A stretch of 14,233 nt of DNA. It comes from JAPWJZ01 sp041287865. Its GTDB lineage: Bacteria > Pseudomonadota > Alphaproteobacteria > Micavibrionales > UBA2020. The DNA is taken from positions 1 to 14,233 of the forward strand of contig JBGGMV010000040.1 of assembly GCA_041287865.1 (NCBI GenBank), written 5' to 3'. How positions within the stretch are numbered: the first letter of the stretch is position 1; each line of letters opens with the position of its first letter. Under the pieces are notes generated by a model. The model was not told the DNA's origin. It worked only from the letters and a program-made list of their open reading frames with translations, and made no database searches. Below, piece by piece: positions 7,540-13,617 of the stretch. A program made the position numbers and the translations under genes.

Positions 7540-7567
7540 TTGACACCCCGCCACATCCCCCTAAGAT
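7540..7567 (+). promoter_or_regulatory. Promoter of the small basic protein gene
   Basis: TTGACA (7540-7545), a 16-nt spacer and TAAGAT (7562-7567), about 55 nt before ATG 7622. Both boxes are close to the sigma-70 consensus. Confidence 0.6.
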
Positions 7568-7621
7568 TTTAAGCGGTTACGCTGCCTGACGGGGATTCTT
7601 TACACGGAGAAACAGTAGAAG

Positions 7622-7885
7622 ATGGCCACTAAAAAGCCCGACGACGATGAAATTCCGCCTGCCCTGAAACTCCTGCACAAAATCTGGCCGCCCGCGCCGG
7701 AACCGCTGGGCCGCCGCATCGGCAAGGCGCTGCGCGGCAACAAGGACGCTAAGGAAGGCCTCACCGACGCCGCCGCCGAAAATCTCGGCAAAGCGCGCGA
7801 CGCGGTCGACAACGCCGCCGAAATGGGCGGCGCCATCCGCAAGAAATACGCGGCGCGGCAGGACGCGAAAAGGCCGAAGCCCTAA
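7622..7885 (+). CDS. Small basic hypothetical protein
   Basis: An 87-residue hydrophilic protein that I do not recognise. It has a proline-rich N-terminal part (DEIPPALKLLHKIWPPAPEPLG) followed by an alanine-rich, probably helical stretch (LTDAAAENLGKARDAVDNAAEM) and a basic end (RKKYAARQDAKRPKP). There is no signal peptide or membrane segment. It is supported by a good promoter 55 nt upstream, a strong terminator 11-12 nt after the stop, and codon usage like its neighbours. The ribosome site is unclear: GGAG is about 12 nt from the ATG and AGAAG abuts it. The opposite strand is also open but lacks any start signal. Function unknown. Confidence 0.7.
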   Translation: MATKKPDDDEIPPALKLLHKIWPPAPEPLGRRIGKALRGNKDAKEGLTDAAAENLGKARDAVDNAAEMGGAIRKKYAARQDAKRPKP

Positions 7886-7896
7886 ATTCCGCAAAT

Positions 7897-7932
7897 AAAA
7901 ACCCCTCTCCTGTGCGGGAGAGGGGTTTTTTA
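7897..7932. terminator. Bidirectional terminator between convergent genes
   Basis: ACCCCTCTCC / GGAGAGGGGT stem with a 6-nt loop, flanked by an A-run on the left and a T-run on the right. It can therefore terminate both the small basic protein gene (plus) and the vWA-like gene (minus). Confidence 0.88.
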
Positions 7933-7944
7933 TTGACCCTGCGC

Positions 7945-8850
7945 TTACGGCTTGGGTGCGGATTTGCGCTTCGGCGCGCCTGACTGCACGCGCTGCAGCA
8001 TCATATCCATCACGTCCGCCTGCAGCTTCACCGACAGCGTCACGCGATCAGCGACGGTGTAGGTGGGTTTTTCCAGCACGACCAGATGCGACTGCGCGCG
8101 GCCGGGGAAGGACGCGGCCAGCGCCGCCGCCAGATCGCGGGCGCTTTTCGCGCTGGCGGGAGAGACCACCACGATGTCGAGCGTCACTTTCTTGTTCGCG
8201 GTCATGAGCTTTTCCAGCGCGGCTTTTGACTTATCCGCATCGGCCTGCAGGTCGCCGCCGCTGAAGATAATGAAATGCGTCGCTTTTTTATTCAGCGTGT
8301 TCACCGCTGCGAGTTTTTCCATCTCGGCGACGGCCGGCAGCAAGCGCGCATCGTAGCGCAATGTCTCGGCGATTTTCTTGCGCGCCGCGGCATCGGTGAT
8401 GTCGTCGGTGACCCACTGCAGGGCGCTGCCGAACAGCCCCAGCGCGGGCGGCGCCGCGTTTACAAGACCGCTGCCCTTGCGTGCGAGAGCGACGGTGTCG
8501 AGCACCGCATCGAACTGCCCCATCCTCATGCTGAGCGAGCCGTCGGTGAGGAAAACAAATTCGCCTTTTTTCGCCGCCGTGGAAATTGCGCCTCCCAGCA
8601 GCGCCGCGCGTTGGCCCAGCATCTGCGCGTCACGCTCCGCCTGCGCCGCGTTCAGTTGACGCTGCGTCTCTCTCACGATCGTCAGCGCCTCGCCGACGGT
8701 GTTCGTCATGCGCGTATAATGCTCCGCCTGCTTGTTGAACTCGCCCTGCATCGTCTCCAGCTCGAATATGAGCGTGTGCATGCCGCGCTTGTTGCCATTG
8801 CCTTCTTTGCCGGGGGCATTGCTGCCGCCCATGGGATTATCCTTTGCCAT
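7945..8850 (-). CDS. vWA-like MIDAS-domain protein
   Basis: A 301-residue protein without a signal peptide. Residues 25-80 form a charged, probably coiled-coil helix (HTLIFELETMQGEFNKQAEHYTRM...). From about residue 97 the sequence fits a von Willebrand factor A fold: strand GEFVFLTDGSLSM with the MIDAS signature DxSxS at D103-S105-S107, a later strand THFIIFSGGD (191-200) where the family has its S/T-D-G-x-x-D loop, and strand VTLDIVVVSP. Such domains bind divalent metal and protein ligands. The start is ATG 8850, with GAGG 7 nt upstream; the open frame upstream to 8907 has no such site and overlaps the promoter region. It has a strong promoter at 8896-8924 and shares a terminator at 7897-7932. 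Most bacterial vWA proteins sit beside a MoxR-type ATPase; none is seen here. Confidence 0.75.
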   Translation of the reverse strand: MAKDNPMGGSNAPGKEGNGNKRGMHTLIFELETMQGEFNKQAEHYTRMTNTVGEALTIVRETQRQLNAAQAERDAQMLGQRAALLGGAISTAAKKGEFVFLTDGSLSMRMGQFDAVLDTVALARKGSGLVNAAPPALGLFGSALQWVTDDITDAAARKKIAETLRYDARLLPAVAEMEKLAAVNTLNKKATHFIIFSGGDLQADADKSKAALEKLMTANKKVTLDIVVVSPASAKSARDLAAALAASFPGRAQSHLVVLEKPTYTVADRVTLSVKLQADVMDMMLQRVQSGAPKRKSAPKP

Positions 8851-8895
8851 ACGAGAACCTCTTTCGGGGATGTTTGAAAATTTTGAACTGTTGGT

Positions 8896-8924
8896 CTTAT
8901 ATGGCAAGTAAGTTGCGCTGTCAA
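8896..8924 (-). promoter_or_regulatory. Strong promoter of the vWA-like gene
   Basis: Minus strand: TTGACA (8919-8924), exactly 17 nt, TATAAG (8896-8901). The predicted start lies near 8889, giving a leader of about 40 nt before ATG 8850. It also argues against any translation start upstream of 8889. Confidence 0.75.
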
Positions 8925-9028
8925 TTTATTCTGTAAACAAAAATGCATGGAGTGCATTAGTACCGCATCCCTTCGCGGGGCGAGGTGTATGCTCGGCCAT
9001 CGGGGCCCCTTCAGCGGATAGATCTTCC

Positions 9029-9775
9029 ATGCCTGTTCTTTTTATCCTGACCGTCATCGTCCAGATCTTGTTCGCGTGGCACGTGCACCGCACGGGGCGG
9101 AACATGAACTGGATTTTCCTGATCCTGATGCTGCCCGGCATGGGCTGCCTGATTTACTTCCTCGTGGAAGTGCTGCCGGAGGTCGTTCGCGGCCCCGTCG
9201 GCCACAAGGCGCAGCGCAAGTTCCGCTTGTGGCGCGACCCTGACAAGGAATTCCGCGAGACGAAATACGCCTTCGACACCGCGCCCACCATCGCGAACCG
9301 CATCAAGCTGGCGCAGCTGCTGACGGCGCAGCGCAATTACGACGCGGTCATCGCCCTGCTGGAACCCGCACTGGCCGACCATTTCAAGGACGACGTGCTG
9401 CTGCTGGAGGGGCTGGCCTATGCCTATTACGATAAGGGCGATTACAAAAATACGCTGGCCTACATCCAGAAAATTTACGACCGCGACGACGGCAGCGCGC
9501 CGCAGGACTACATCAAGCTGCTGCGCGCGCGGGCCTATATAGGCCTCGGCGAGCTTGAAACCGCGAAGGCGCATCTGCTGCACCTGACCCTGACCTTCAC
9601 CGGCGAGGAAGCGCGTATCGCGCTGGCGCAGCTGCATGAACGCATGGGAGAAGCCGCCGAGGCCCGCGCGGTTTACCAGGATATCGTCACGCGTTCCAAA
9701 CATTCCCCCGCTCATTACCAGCGGTACGAGCGCGAATGGATCGAGATGGCGAAGAAGAAGCTTGAAAAAGCCTAA
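9029..9775 (+). CDS. Membrane-anchored TPR protein
   Basis: A 248-residue protein. Two membrane segments (about 2-18 and 27-47) are separated by WHVHRTGRNMNW. The first 50 residues resemble the short N-terminal membrane domain found before phospholipase D domains (PLDc_N-like). The remainder, from about residue 85, is helical with TPR-like units: ANRIKLAQLLTAQRNYDAVIALLEPAL, LLEGLAYAYYDKGDYKNTLAYIQKI, LRARAYIGLGELETAKAHLLHL and ARIALAQLHERMGEAAEARAVYQDI. The likely topology is an inner-membrane anchor with a TPR scaffold on one face. The ribosome site is weak (GCGGA about 10 nt upstream). The stop overlaps that of the convergent gene at 9772 by 4 bases. The partner protein is unknown; similar proteins are usually annotated only as TPR proteins. 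Confidence 0.82.
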   Translation: MPVLFILTVIVQILFAWHVHRTGRNMNWIFLILMLPGMGCLIYFLVEVLPEVVRGPVGHKAQRKFRLWRDPDKEFRETKYAFDTAPTIANRIKLAQLLTAQRNYDAVIALLEPALADHFKDDVLLLEGLAYAYYDKGDYKNTLAYIQKIYDRDDGSAPQDYIKLLRARAYIGLGELETAKAHLLHLTLTFTGEEARIALAQLHERMGEAAEARAVYQDIVTRSKHSPAHYQRYEREWIEMAKKKLEKA

Positions 9776-10230
9776 AGCCTGCGCAGCGAAATCGGGCGCG
9801 AGACGGTGATGGGCTGTTCGATGCCCTGATCGATGGCGGGGGCGATGGCTTCGATCGCTTTTTTCGCTTCAGCAGCTTTTACCGGCGGCGGCGCGTGGAC
9901 GGGCTCTCCGTTTTCCCAGTAATCGGCGCGGCCATCCGGCCCCTCGATCGCGGGTGCGCCCTCGCGGTGCAGCTTGCCCTTGCGGAACCACATTTTCGTG
10001 CCGTCGGGTTTTGTGATGGCCGGGCCGTCGTCACAATGCAGCTCGCCTTCGAGGAAGCGCTCGTAGGTGCCGTCCTTGCGGGCGACAAGGCCGGTCACAA
10101 TCCCATTCTGGCGGTGCAGGACGATCAGCGCGTCATGCGCATCGCGGCGTTCCTTCAGGACGTTTGTATCCATCCTCGGATCGGCCTTCGGCTTGAACAG
10201 CTTTTGCAAAAATGACGGTTGCCTGAACAT
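9772..10230 (-). CDS. Small DGPA/DG-repeat protein (MORN-like)
   Basis: A 152-residue, probably cytoplasmic protein. Residues 53-112 contain two full copies and one partial copy of a 23-24-residue unit: DG-T-x-x-W/F-x-x-G-x-L-H-x-x-x-x-P-A-I-x-x-P. They read DGTYERFLEGELHCDDGPAI, DGTKMWFRKGKLHREGAPAI and DGRADYWENGEPVH. Units of the type G-K-x-H-R-E-D-G-P-A followed by DG and an aromatic residue are common in phage, giant-virus and bacterial proteins and resemble MORN repeats. Their function is generally unknown. The N-terminus is basic and the C-terminus alanine- and proline-rich. ATG 10230 was preferred over an in-frame TTG at 10278, although neither has a good ribosome site. The gene is convergent with the TPR gene, and its stop codon overlaps that gene's end. 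Confidence 0.65.
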   Translation of the reverse strand: MFRQPSFLQKLFKPKADPRMDTNVLKERRDAHDALIVLHRQNGIVTGLVARKDGTYERFLEGELHCDDGPAITKPDGTKMWFRKGKLHREGAPAIEGPDGRADYWENGEPVHAPPPVKAAEAKKAIEAIAPAIDQGIEQPITVSRPISLRRL

Positions 10231-10296
10231 GGGATTATGTATAGTCAAACCTGCGCCGCGATGCAAGAGGATGTGCAATACATTGAATTAAAACGC

Positions 10297-10333
10297 AATC
10301 CGCCCCTCTTCCGGTTAAGGAGAGGGGCGGATT
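10297..10333 (-). terminator. Terminator of the rhlE-type gene
   Basis: A 13-bp stem AATCCGCCCCTCT / AGAGGGGCGGATT with a short loop, 14 nt past the helicase stop codon. On the minus strand it is followed by GCGTTTTAATT. It shares the CCCCTCT/AGAGGGG core with the terminator at 7897-7932. Confidence 0.8.
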
Positions 10334-10346
10334 TGGTATCGGCTGG

Positions 10347-11906
10347 TTAGGCTGCGTTGCGGCGCTGGCCGAAGGGGCCGCCTTTGTTGCCGCTCTTGCT
10401 GCCGCTGTCGCGACGTTCGCTGTTGCGGAAGCCGCCGCGATCGTTGCTGCGGTTTTCCGAACGACCGCCGGAGCGGAAGTTGCCGCGTTCGCCGCCGCCA
10501 CGGTTTTCACCGCGCGGTGCGCCGCGATTTTCGGAGCGGTTTTCATTGCGGCCTTCGCTACGGAAGCCGCCACGGTTCTCGCTGCGACCTTCAGAGCGGA
10601 AGTTGCCACGGTTTTCACCGCGGCCTTCCGAGCGGTTTTCGCTGCGATCCTGACGGGGGCGGAAGTTTTCGCCGCCGCCCTGACCACCAAAGGCCGAGGT
10701 TTTCTTGCCGCCGCCGTTACGCTGGCGACGTGCTTCGAAGCCGTTGCGGTTATGGCTTTTCGGACGCGCGGTGCGTGCGGGAGCAGCGGGATTAGCGCCG
10801 CCGCGGTATTCTTCGCGGGCAGCACCGGGGTTCAGCAGCTTGTGGATCTCGCGCCACAGTTCGCCGTCTTCGGGGGTGATGAAGCAGACCGCCGAGCCTT
10901 CGGAGCCGTTACGCGCCGTGCGGCCGATACGGTGGATGTAGTCTTCCGGCTGCTGCGGCAGGTCGTAGTTGATGACGTGCTCGATGTGCGGGATGTCGAG
11001 GCCACGCGCGGCGACGTCGGTCGCCACCATGATGCGGTGCTTCTTGTCGCGGAAGGCCTGGATCACGCGGTTACGCTGGTTCTGGTTCAGGTTGCCGTGG
11101 ATGGCGGCGGCGCTCTGGCCCAGACCCGTCAGCTTTTCAGCCATGCGGTCCGCGCCGCGCTTGGTGCGGACGAAGATCAGGACGGAGCCGGTGCGCTCGC
11201 CCAGCTGCGTCATCAGCAGGTTGAATTTCTGCGCGACTTCGACGCGCAGCAGTTCCTGCTTGATTTTCGCGATCGGCGTGTTGTTGGAGCCGACGGAAAT
11301 GCGCTGGGGGTTCATCATGTAGCCATGCGCGGTTTTTTCGATGCGCGGCGAGATGGTGGCCGAGAACATCAGCGTCTGGCGTTCTTTCGGCATCTGCTTG
11401 ACGATGCGTTCGATCTGCACCTCGAAGCCCATGTCCATCATGCGGTCCATTTCGTCGAGGACGAGGAAACGGGTCGAGCCAAGGCGCACCGTGCGTTGCT
11501 GCAGGTGGTCGTTGATGCGGCCGGGCGTGCCGACGATCAGGCGCGGGTTCTGGCGCAGCTGGTTTTTCTGGCCGAACATCGATGCGCCGCCGATCAGCAG
11601 CGCGGTGCGGATACCGGCCGAGGGCGGGATCAGTTTCTTCATGGTGTCGAGCACCTGCGTCGCCAGTTCGCGCGTCGGCGTCATGACGAGCGCGGTTTCT
11701 TCCTTGTTCGACATCAGGCGGACGATCAGGGGGATCGAGAAGGCGGCGGTTTTGCCGGTGCCGGTCTGGGCAGAACCCAGCACGTCACGGCCCTGCAGGC
11801 CTGCGGGAATGGCGGCGGCCTGGATGGGCGTGGGTTTGGTAAAGCTGATCGCGTTAAGCGTGTGCAGCAGCGCCTCGGGCAGGCCGAGTGAATTAAAGTT
11901 TTCCAT
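10347..11906 (-). CDS. rhlE: DEAD-box ATP-dependent RNA helicase, RhlE type
   Basis: A 519-residue protein with the full motif set: Q motif (PTPIQ, 25-29), motif I AQTGTGKT (46-53), Ia PTRELA (77-82), GG (106-107), TPGR (127-130), motif II DEMD (151-154), SAT (182-184), LIFVRT (243-248), V ATDVAARGLDIP (295-306) and VI HRIGRTARNG (325-334). It unwinds short RNA duplexes with ATP. The subfamily is inferred from the compact two-domain core and the basic tail. Motif II has Met in place of Ala, unusual for a DEAD protein, but the catalytic Asp and Glu remain. Residues from about 380 form a low-complexity Arg/Gly/Asn/Glu/Ser tail, likely RNA binding. ATG 11906 has AAGGA 8 nt upstream; the open frame further upstream lacks a site. 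It lies 106 nt behind the cold-shock gene csp1 on the same strand, which fits a role in cold adaptation or ribosome and mRNA handling. Confidence 0.93.
   Translation of the reverse strand: MENFNSLGLPEALLHTLNAISFTKPTPIQAAAIPAGLQGRDVLGSAQTGTGKTAAFSIPLIVRLMSNKEETALVMTPTRELATQVLDTMKKLIPPSAGIRTALLIGGASMFGQKNQLRQNPRLIVGTPGRINDHLQQRTVRLGSTRFLVLDEMDRMMDMGFEVQIERIVKQMPKERQTLMFSATISPRIEKTAHGYMMNPQRISVGSNNTPIAKIKQELLRVEVAQKFNLLMTQLGERTGSVLIFVRTKRGADRMAEKLTGLGQSAAAIHGNLNQNQRNRVIQAFRDKKHRIMVATDVAARGLDIPHIEHVINYDLPQQPEDYIHRIGRTARNGSEGSAVCFITPEDGELWREIHKLLNPGAAREEYRGGANPAAPARTARPKSHNRNGFEARRQRNGGGKKTSAFGGQGGGENFRPRQDRSENRSEGRGENRGNFRSEGRSENRGGFRSEGRNENRSENRGAPRGENRGGGERGNFRSGGRSENRSNDRGGFRNSERRDSGSKSGNKGGPFGQRRNAA
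10407..10658 (-). repeat. Tandem ~33-bp repeats encoding the helicase RG/EN tail
   Basis: The tail alternates SEGR, SENR and GENR with GNFR or GGFR about every 11 residues, and neighbouring copies are similar in DNA (for example CGGAAGCCGCCACGGTT and CGGAAGTTGCCACGGTT on the plus strand). Such arrays expand and contract by slippage, so tail length may vary between strains. Confidence 0.75.
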
Positions 11907-11963
11907 TTTATTATTCCTTGTTGGGGTGATACCCGGCGGCCAGCCGCGCGTAAGCAAGCGCAG

Positions 11964-11977
11964 CCGGCACATGCCGG
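11964..11977 (-). other. Hairpin in the csp1-rhlE gap
   Basis: CCGGC-ATGT-GCCGG is a perfect short stem-loop between csp1 and the helicase. It lies about 58 nt before the helicase start. There is no U-tract after it, so it is not a terminator. It could be an RNA stability or processing element in a shared transcript. Confidence 0.35.
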
Positions 11978-12012
11978 ATTATCCAACCCTATTTTTTTTC
12001 TAGTGAAAAAGC

Positions 12013-12228
12013 TTAGGCGGCTTTGTCGAGCAGCTTGACTTGGCCAGCTGCCGATTTGCCACGTTGCGTTTCAACTTCATAGCTGATGCGCTGGCCTTCG
12101 TTCACGGACTTGAGGCCGATAGCTTCAAGAGCGGTGATGTGAAGAAAAACGTCAGCGCCACCGTTTTCAGGCTGGATGAAACCAAAGCCTTTGGTGGGGT
12201 TGAACCATTTAACGATACCTGTTGCCAT
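12013..12228 (-). CDS. CspA-family cold-shock protein (copy 1)
   Basis: A 71-residue single cold-shock domain, the usual family length. It has MATGIVKWFNPTKGFGFI with RNP1 (KGFGFI) and RNP2 (VFLHI), and the aromatic residues that stack on single-stranded nucleic acid are intact (W8, F9, F15, F17, F28). These proteins bind single-stranded RNA and DNA and melt RNA structure, acting as chaperones or antiterminators. It is about 70% identical by eye to the second copy at 13618-13824. AAGGA lies 9 nt before the ATG. A long structured leader of about 157 nt precedes it, shared in pattern with the second copy. The downstream neighbour is the RhlE-type helicase, with only a weak T-rich stem in the gap, so partial co-transcription is plausible. 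Whether it is cold induced cannot be read from the protein. Confidence 0.95.
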   Translation of the reverse strand: MATGIVKWFNPTKGFGFIQPENGGADVFLHITALEAIGLKSVNEGQRISYEVETQRGKSAAGQVKLLDKAA

Positions 12229-12385
12229 GTGTAGATTTCCTTTTCATTGGCGTATGTCCGGGGCGCGCCATCATTGGAGCGTTATCCCTTTGAGCTAAAA
12301 AATCCGGCCATCAATTCGGCCGGCTACTCCTAAACAAACGCAATGAGAAATCGTAAAGCATCAGCAAGAGTAACTTCGAACTCGT
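12229..12385 (-). ncRNA. Conserved 5' leader of csp1 (putative RNA regulatory element)
   Basis: This 157-nt non-coding stretch shares ordered blocks with the csp2 leader: ACGAGTTCGAA (12375-12385) at the likely 5' end, TTGCGTTTGTT (12333-12343), a CCGGCC / GGCCGG hairpin (12304-12323) followed by TTTTTT, then GCTCA...GGGATAA...TGGCGCGC (12263-12295), and finally AAGGAAA before the ATG. GAGT and GCTC flank the hairpin in both leaders and can pair. No open frame runs through it. The layout suggests a transcribed leader with an attenuator-like hairpin or a temperature-responsive structure. The regulatory role is inferred. Confidence 0.65.
12304..12323 (-). terminator. Attenuator-like hairpin with U-tract in the csp1 leader
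   Basis: CCGGCC, an 8-nt loop and GGCCGG, then A and six T on the minus strand, 76 nt before the csp1 start. It has the form of an intrinsic terminator, but it lies downstream of the presumed promoter and the dsbA-like gene already has its own strong terminator at 12475-12514. Leader attenuation is therefore a better guess than gene-end termination. Confidence 0.5.
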
Positions 12386-12390
12386 GGGTA

Positions 12391-12419
12391 GTAATATAGT
12401 TTCCAGACATAAATAGCAA
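12391..12419 (-). promoter_or_regulatory. Candidate csp1 promoter
   Basis: Minus strand: TTGCTA, 17 nt, TATTAC, then 5 nt to the conserved ACGAGTTCGAA block. The overlapping TATATT is an alternative -10 box. Spacing to the conserved block is the same as at csp2. Confidence 0.45.
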
Positions 12420-12474
12420 GAAAATTCGTGAAAAATCAGGGGGATGGGTTTTTAAACGGTTGATATTGTTCGCG

Positions 12475-12514
12475 TAAAAAAGCCCGCCTGCATTTTCGCG
12501 CAGGCGGGCTTTTC
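12475..12514 (-). terminator. Strong terminator of the dsbA-like gene
   Basis: AGCCCGCCTGC / GCAGGCGGGCT stem extended by A-T pairs, with an 8-nt loop. On the minus strand it is followed by a run of T, just after the dsbA-like stop codon. It is nearly identical in stem to the terminator after csp2. Confidence 0.92.
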
Positions 12515-12527
12515 TCGCTAAATCAGT

Positions 12528-13226
12528 TCAATGCGGATGATCGTGATTGTGGTCGTGCTTGCCCAAACGGTCAAAGATTTCTTGGAATTCAGGGAATTCC
12601 GTCAGGCGCTCGTCGCCCTTCATGAAGATAAAGGTGGGTGTCGAATTCACCCCGAACTTCTGCCGGCCTTCCTGCGCTTTACCCGCCATGGCGGTATCGA
12701 GCGCGTCGCTGCCGAAGCAGGTTGCCAGGTATTTCTCGTCCATGCCGGCGGCGATGCCGATATCGGTGATGCCGCGGGCCGGATCGGTGCTGCGGGCCCA
12801 GTCTTTCTGCTTCTCGAACAACGTGCCGATCATGTCGAAATACTTGTCCTCCGGCGCGCAGCGGGCCATCTTGCCGGCCCTCAGCGCGTATTGATCCCAA
12901 GGCATGTCACGGAAGATCAGCCGTGCCTTGCCCGTGTCGATCAGCTGCTTCTTGACCTCGGGCAAAGCGTTGGCGTGGAAGGCCGCGCAATGATCACAAG
13001 TGAGCGAGGCGTATTCGATGATGGTAATGGGCGCGTCGTCCTTGCCGATGGCGCGGTCGGCCATGGCCTTTTCAACGTCGAGGGAGGCTGGAGCTGTTGC
13101 GGGCGCCGCGACAACTTTTTCGGTTGCGGCTGCAGGCGGTTGCTTGAGAACGGCGGCTGTGGCGGCTGCACCGAGACCTGCGGAGATAATGGCAATGGCG
13201 ATGGTCTTGCCGAGAGAGATATTCAT
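12528..13226 (-). CDS. DsbA-family thiol:disulfide oxidoreductase
   Basis: A 232-residue periplasmic protein. The N-terminal hydrophobic segment (7-26) acts as a signal peptide or anchor, and an Ala/Pro-rich linker follows to about residue 50. The thioredoxin-like part starts with ITIIEYASLTCDHC (active-site C77-D-H-C80) and has the cis-proline loop NSTPTFIF (T196-P197), as in the DsbA/BdbD group (COG1651 type). Two more cysteines, C123 and C170, lie in the helical insert and may form a structural disulfide. An unusual C-terminal tail, HDHNHDHPH (224-232), looks metal binding. It probably oxidises or isomerises disulfides of exported proteins; no DsbB partner is visible. AAGGA is 8 nt from the ATG. 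It lies 39 nt behind the Cys-rich small gene, so the two probably form an operon ending at 12475-12514. Confidence 0.9.
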   Translation of the reverse strand: MNISLGKTIAIAIISAGLGAAATAAVLKQPPAAATEKVVAAPATAPASLDVEKAMADRAIGKDDAPITIIEYASLTCDHCAAFHANALPEVKKQLIDTGKARLIFRDMPWDQYALRAGKMARCAPEDKYFDMIGTLFEKQKDWARSTDPARGITDIGIAAGMDEKYLATCFGSDALDTAMAGKAQEGRQKFGVNSTPTFIFMKGDERLTEFPEFQEIFDRLGKHDHNHDHPH

Positions 13227-13265
13227 GATTTTATTCCTTATTGCTGAATTGAACGTGTTTGAAGC

Positions 13266-13529
13266 TCAGGCAAACACATCCGGCGGTCGCAGGTGAAAGG
13301 GCGTGGCATCCCGCGCCAGCACAGGCGCAGGCAAAGGCTCCAGCGCGGGTTTGTTGAAAATTGCAGGCATGACGATTGCAGCCACGACCGCAACCGGCGC
13401 GACGCAGCCGTCGCAGGCCTTTTCATCGCAGCATGTGGTTATTGACGCGGTTTCAGCGCAGCCATGCGCAACGGAAACATAGCCGCTGAACAAAATAACG
13501 ATGACAAGAAGCACCCGGAAGATACCCAT
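13266..13529 (-). CDS. Small secreted Cys-rich protein
   Basis: An 87-residue protein with a hydrophobic N-terminal segment (about 4-20, FRVLLVIVILFSGYVSV), probably a signal peptide or anchor. A cluster of five cysteines follows at C24, C33, C34, C39 and C42, including a CC pair and a CDGC (CxxC) motif. A second hydrophobic stretch (43-56) and a proline-rich end (RPPDVFA) complete it. C24 follows AHG, a poor lipobox, so lipoprotein status is doubtful. I do not recognise a named family. Small Cys-rich proteins ending in RPP often occur near metal-handling genes, but that is weak. It sits 39 nt upstream of the DsbA-like gene on the same strand and is likely its operon partner, so it may be a thiol substrate or redox or metal partner. 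No good ribosome site precedes ATG 13529. Confidence 0.65.
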   Translation of the reverse strand: MGIFRVLLVIVILFSGYVSVAHGCAETASITTCCDEKACDGCVAPVAVVAAIVMPAIFNKPALEPLPAPVLARDATPFHLRPPDVFA

Positions 13530-13562
13530 GGTTATTAATTACCACGGATGCGGCAGATAAAG

Positions 13563-13596
13563 AAAGCCCGCCTGGCGTCTCGCGCAGGCGGGCTTT
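13563..13596 (-). terminator. Terminator of csp2
   Basis: AAAGCCCGCCTG / CAGGCGGGCTTT, a 12-bp stem with a 10-nt loop, about 21 nt past the csp2 stop. The minus strand continues CTTTATCT. The stem core GCCCGCCTG matches the terminator after the dsbA-like gene. Confidence 0.88.
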
Positions 13597-13617
13597 GCTT
13601 TTCCGTGATAGCCGAGA

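Noticed and set aside
7577..7894. Minus-strand open frame opposite the small basic gene
   Set aside because: The promoter, the terminator position and the composition favour the plus frame.
9011..9715. Minus-strand open frame opposite the TPR gene
   Set aside because: The plus frame has membrane segments and regular TPR-like helices; the minus frame has no recognisable features.
10235..10825. Alanine-rich minus-strand frame overlapping the helicase tail
   Set aside because: A frame-shifted reading of the repetitive tail, with no start signal.
10752..11891. Long plus-strand open frame (379 codons) opposite the helicase
   Set aside because: The complement of a GC-rich conserved helicase. All motifs read on the minus strand.
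12531..13247. Plus-strand open frame opposite the dsbA-like gene
   Set aside because: The minus frame has the CDHC active site, the cis-proline loop and a ribosome site.
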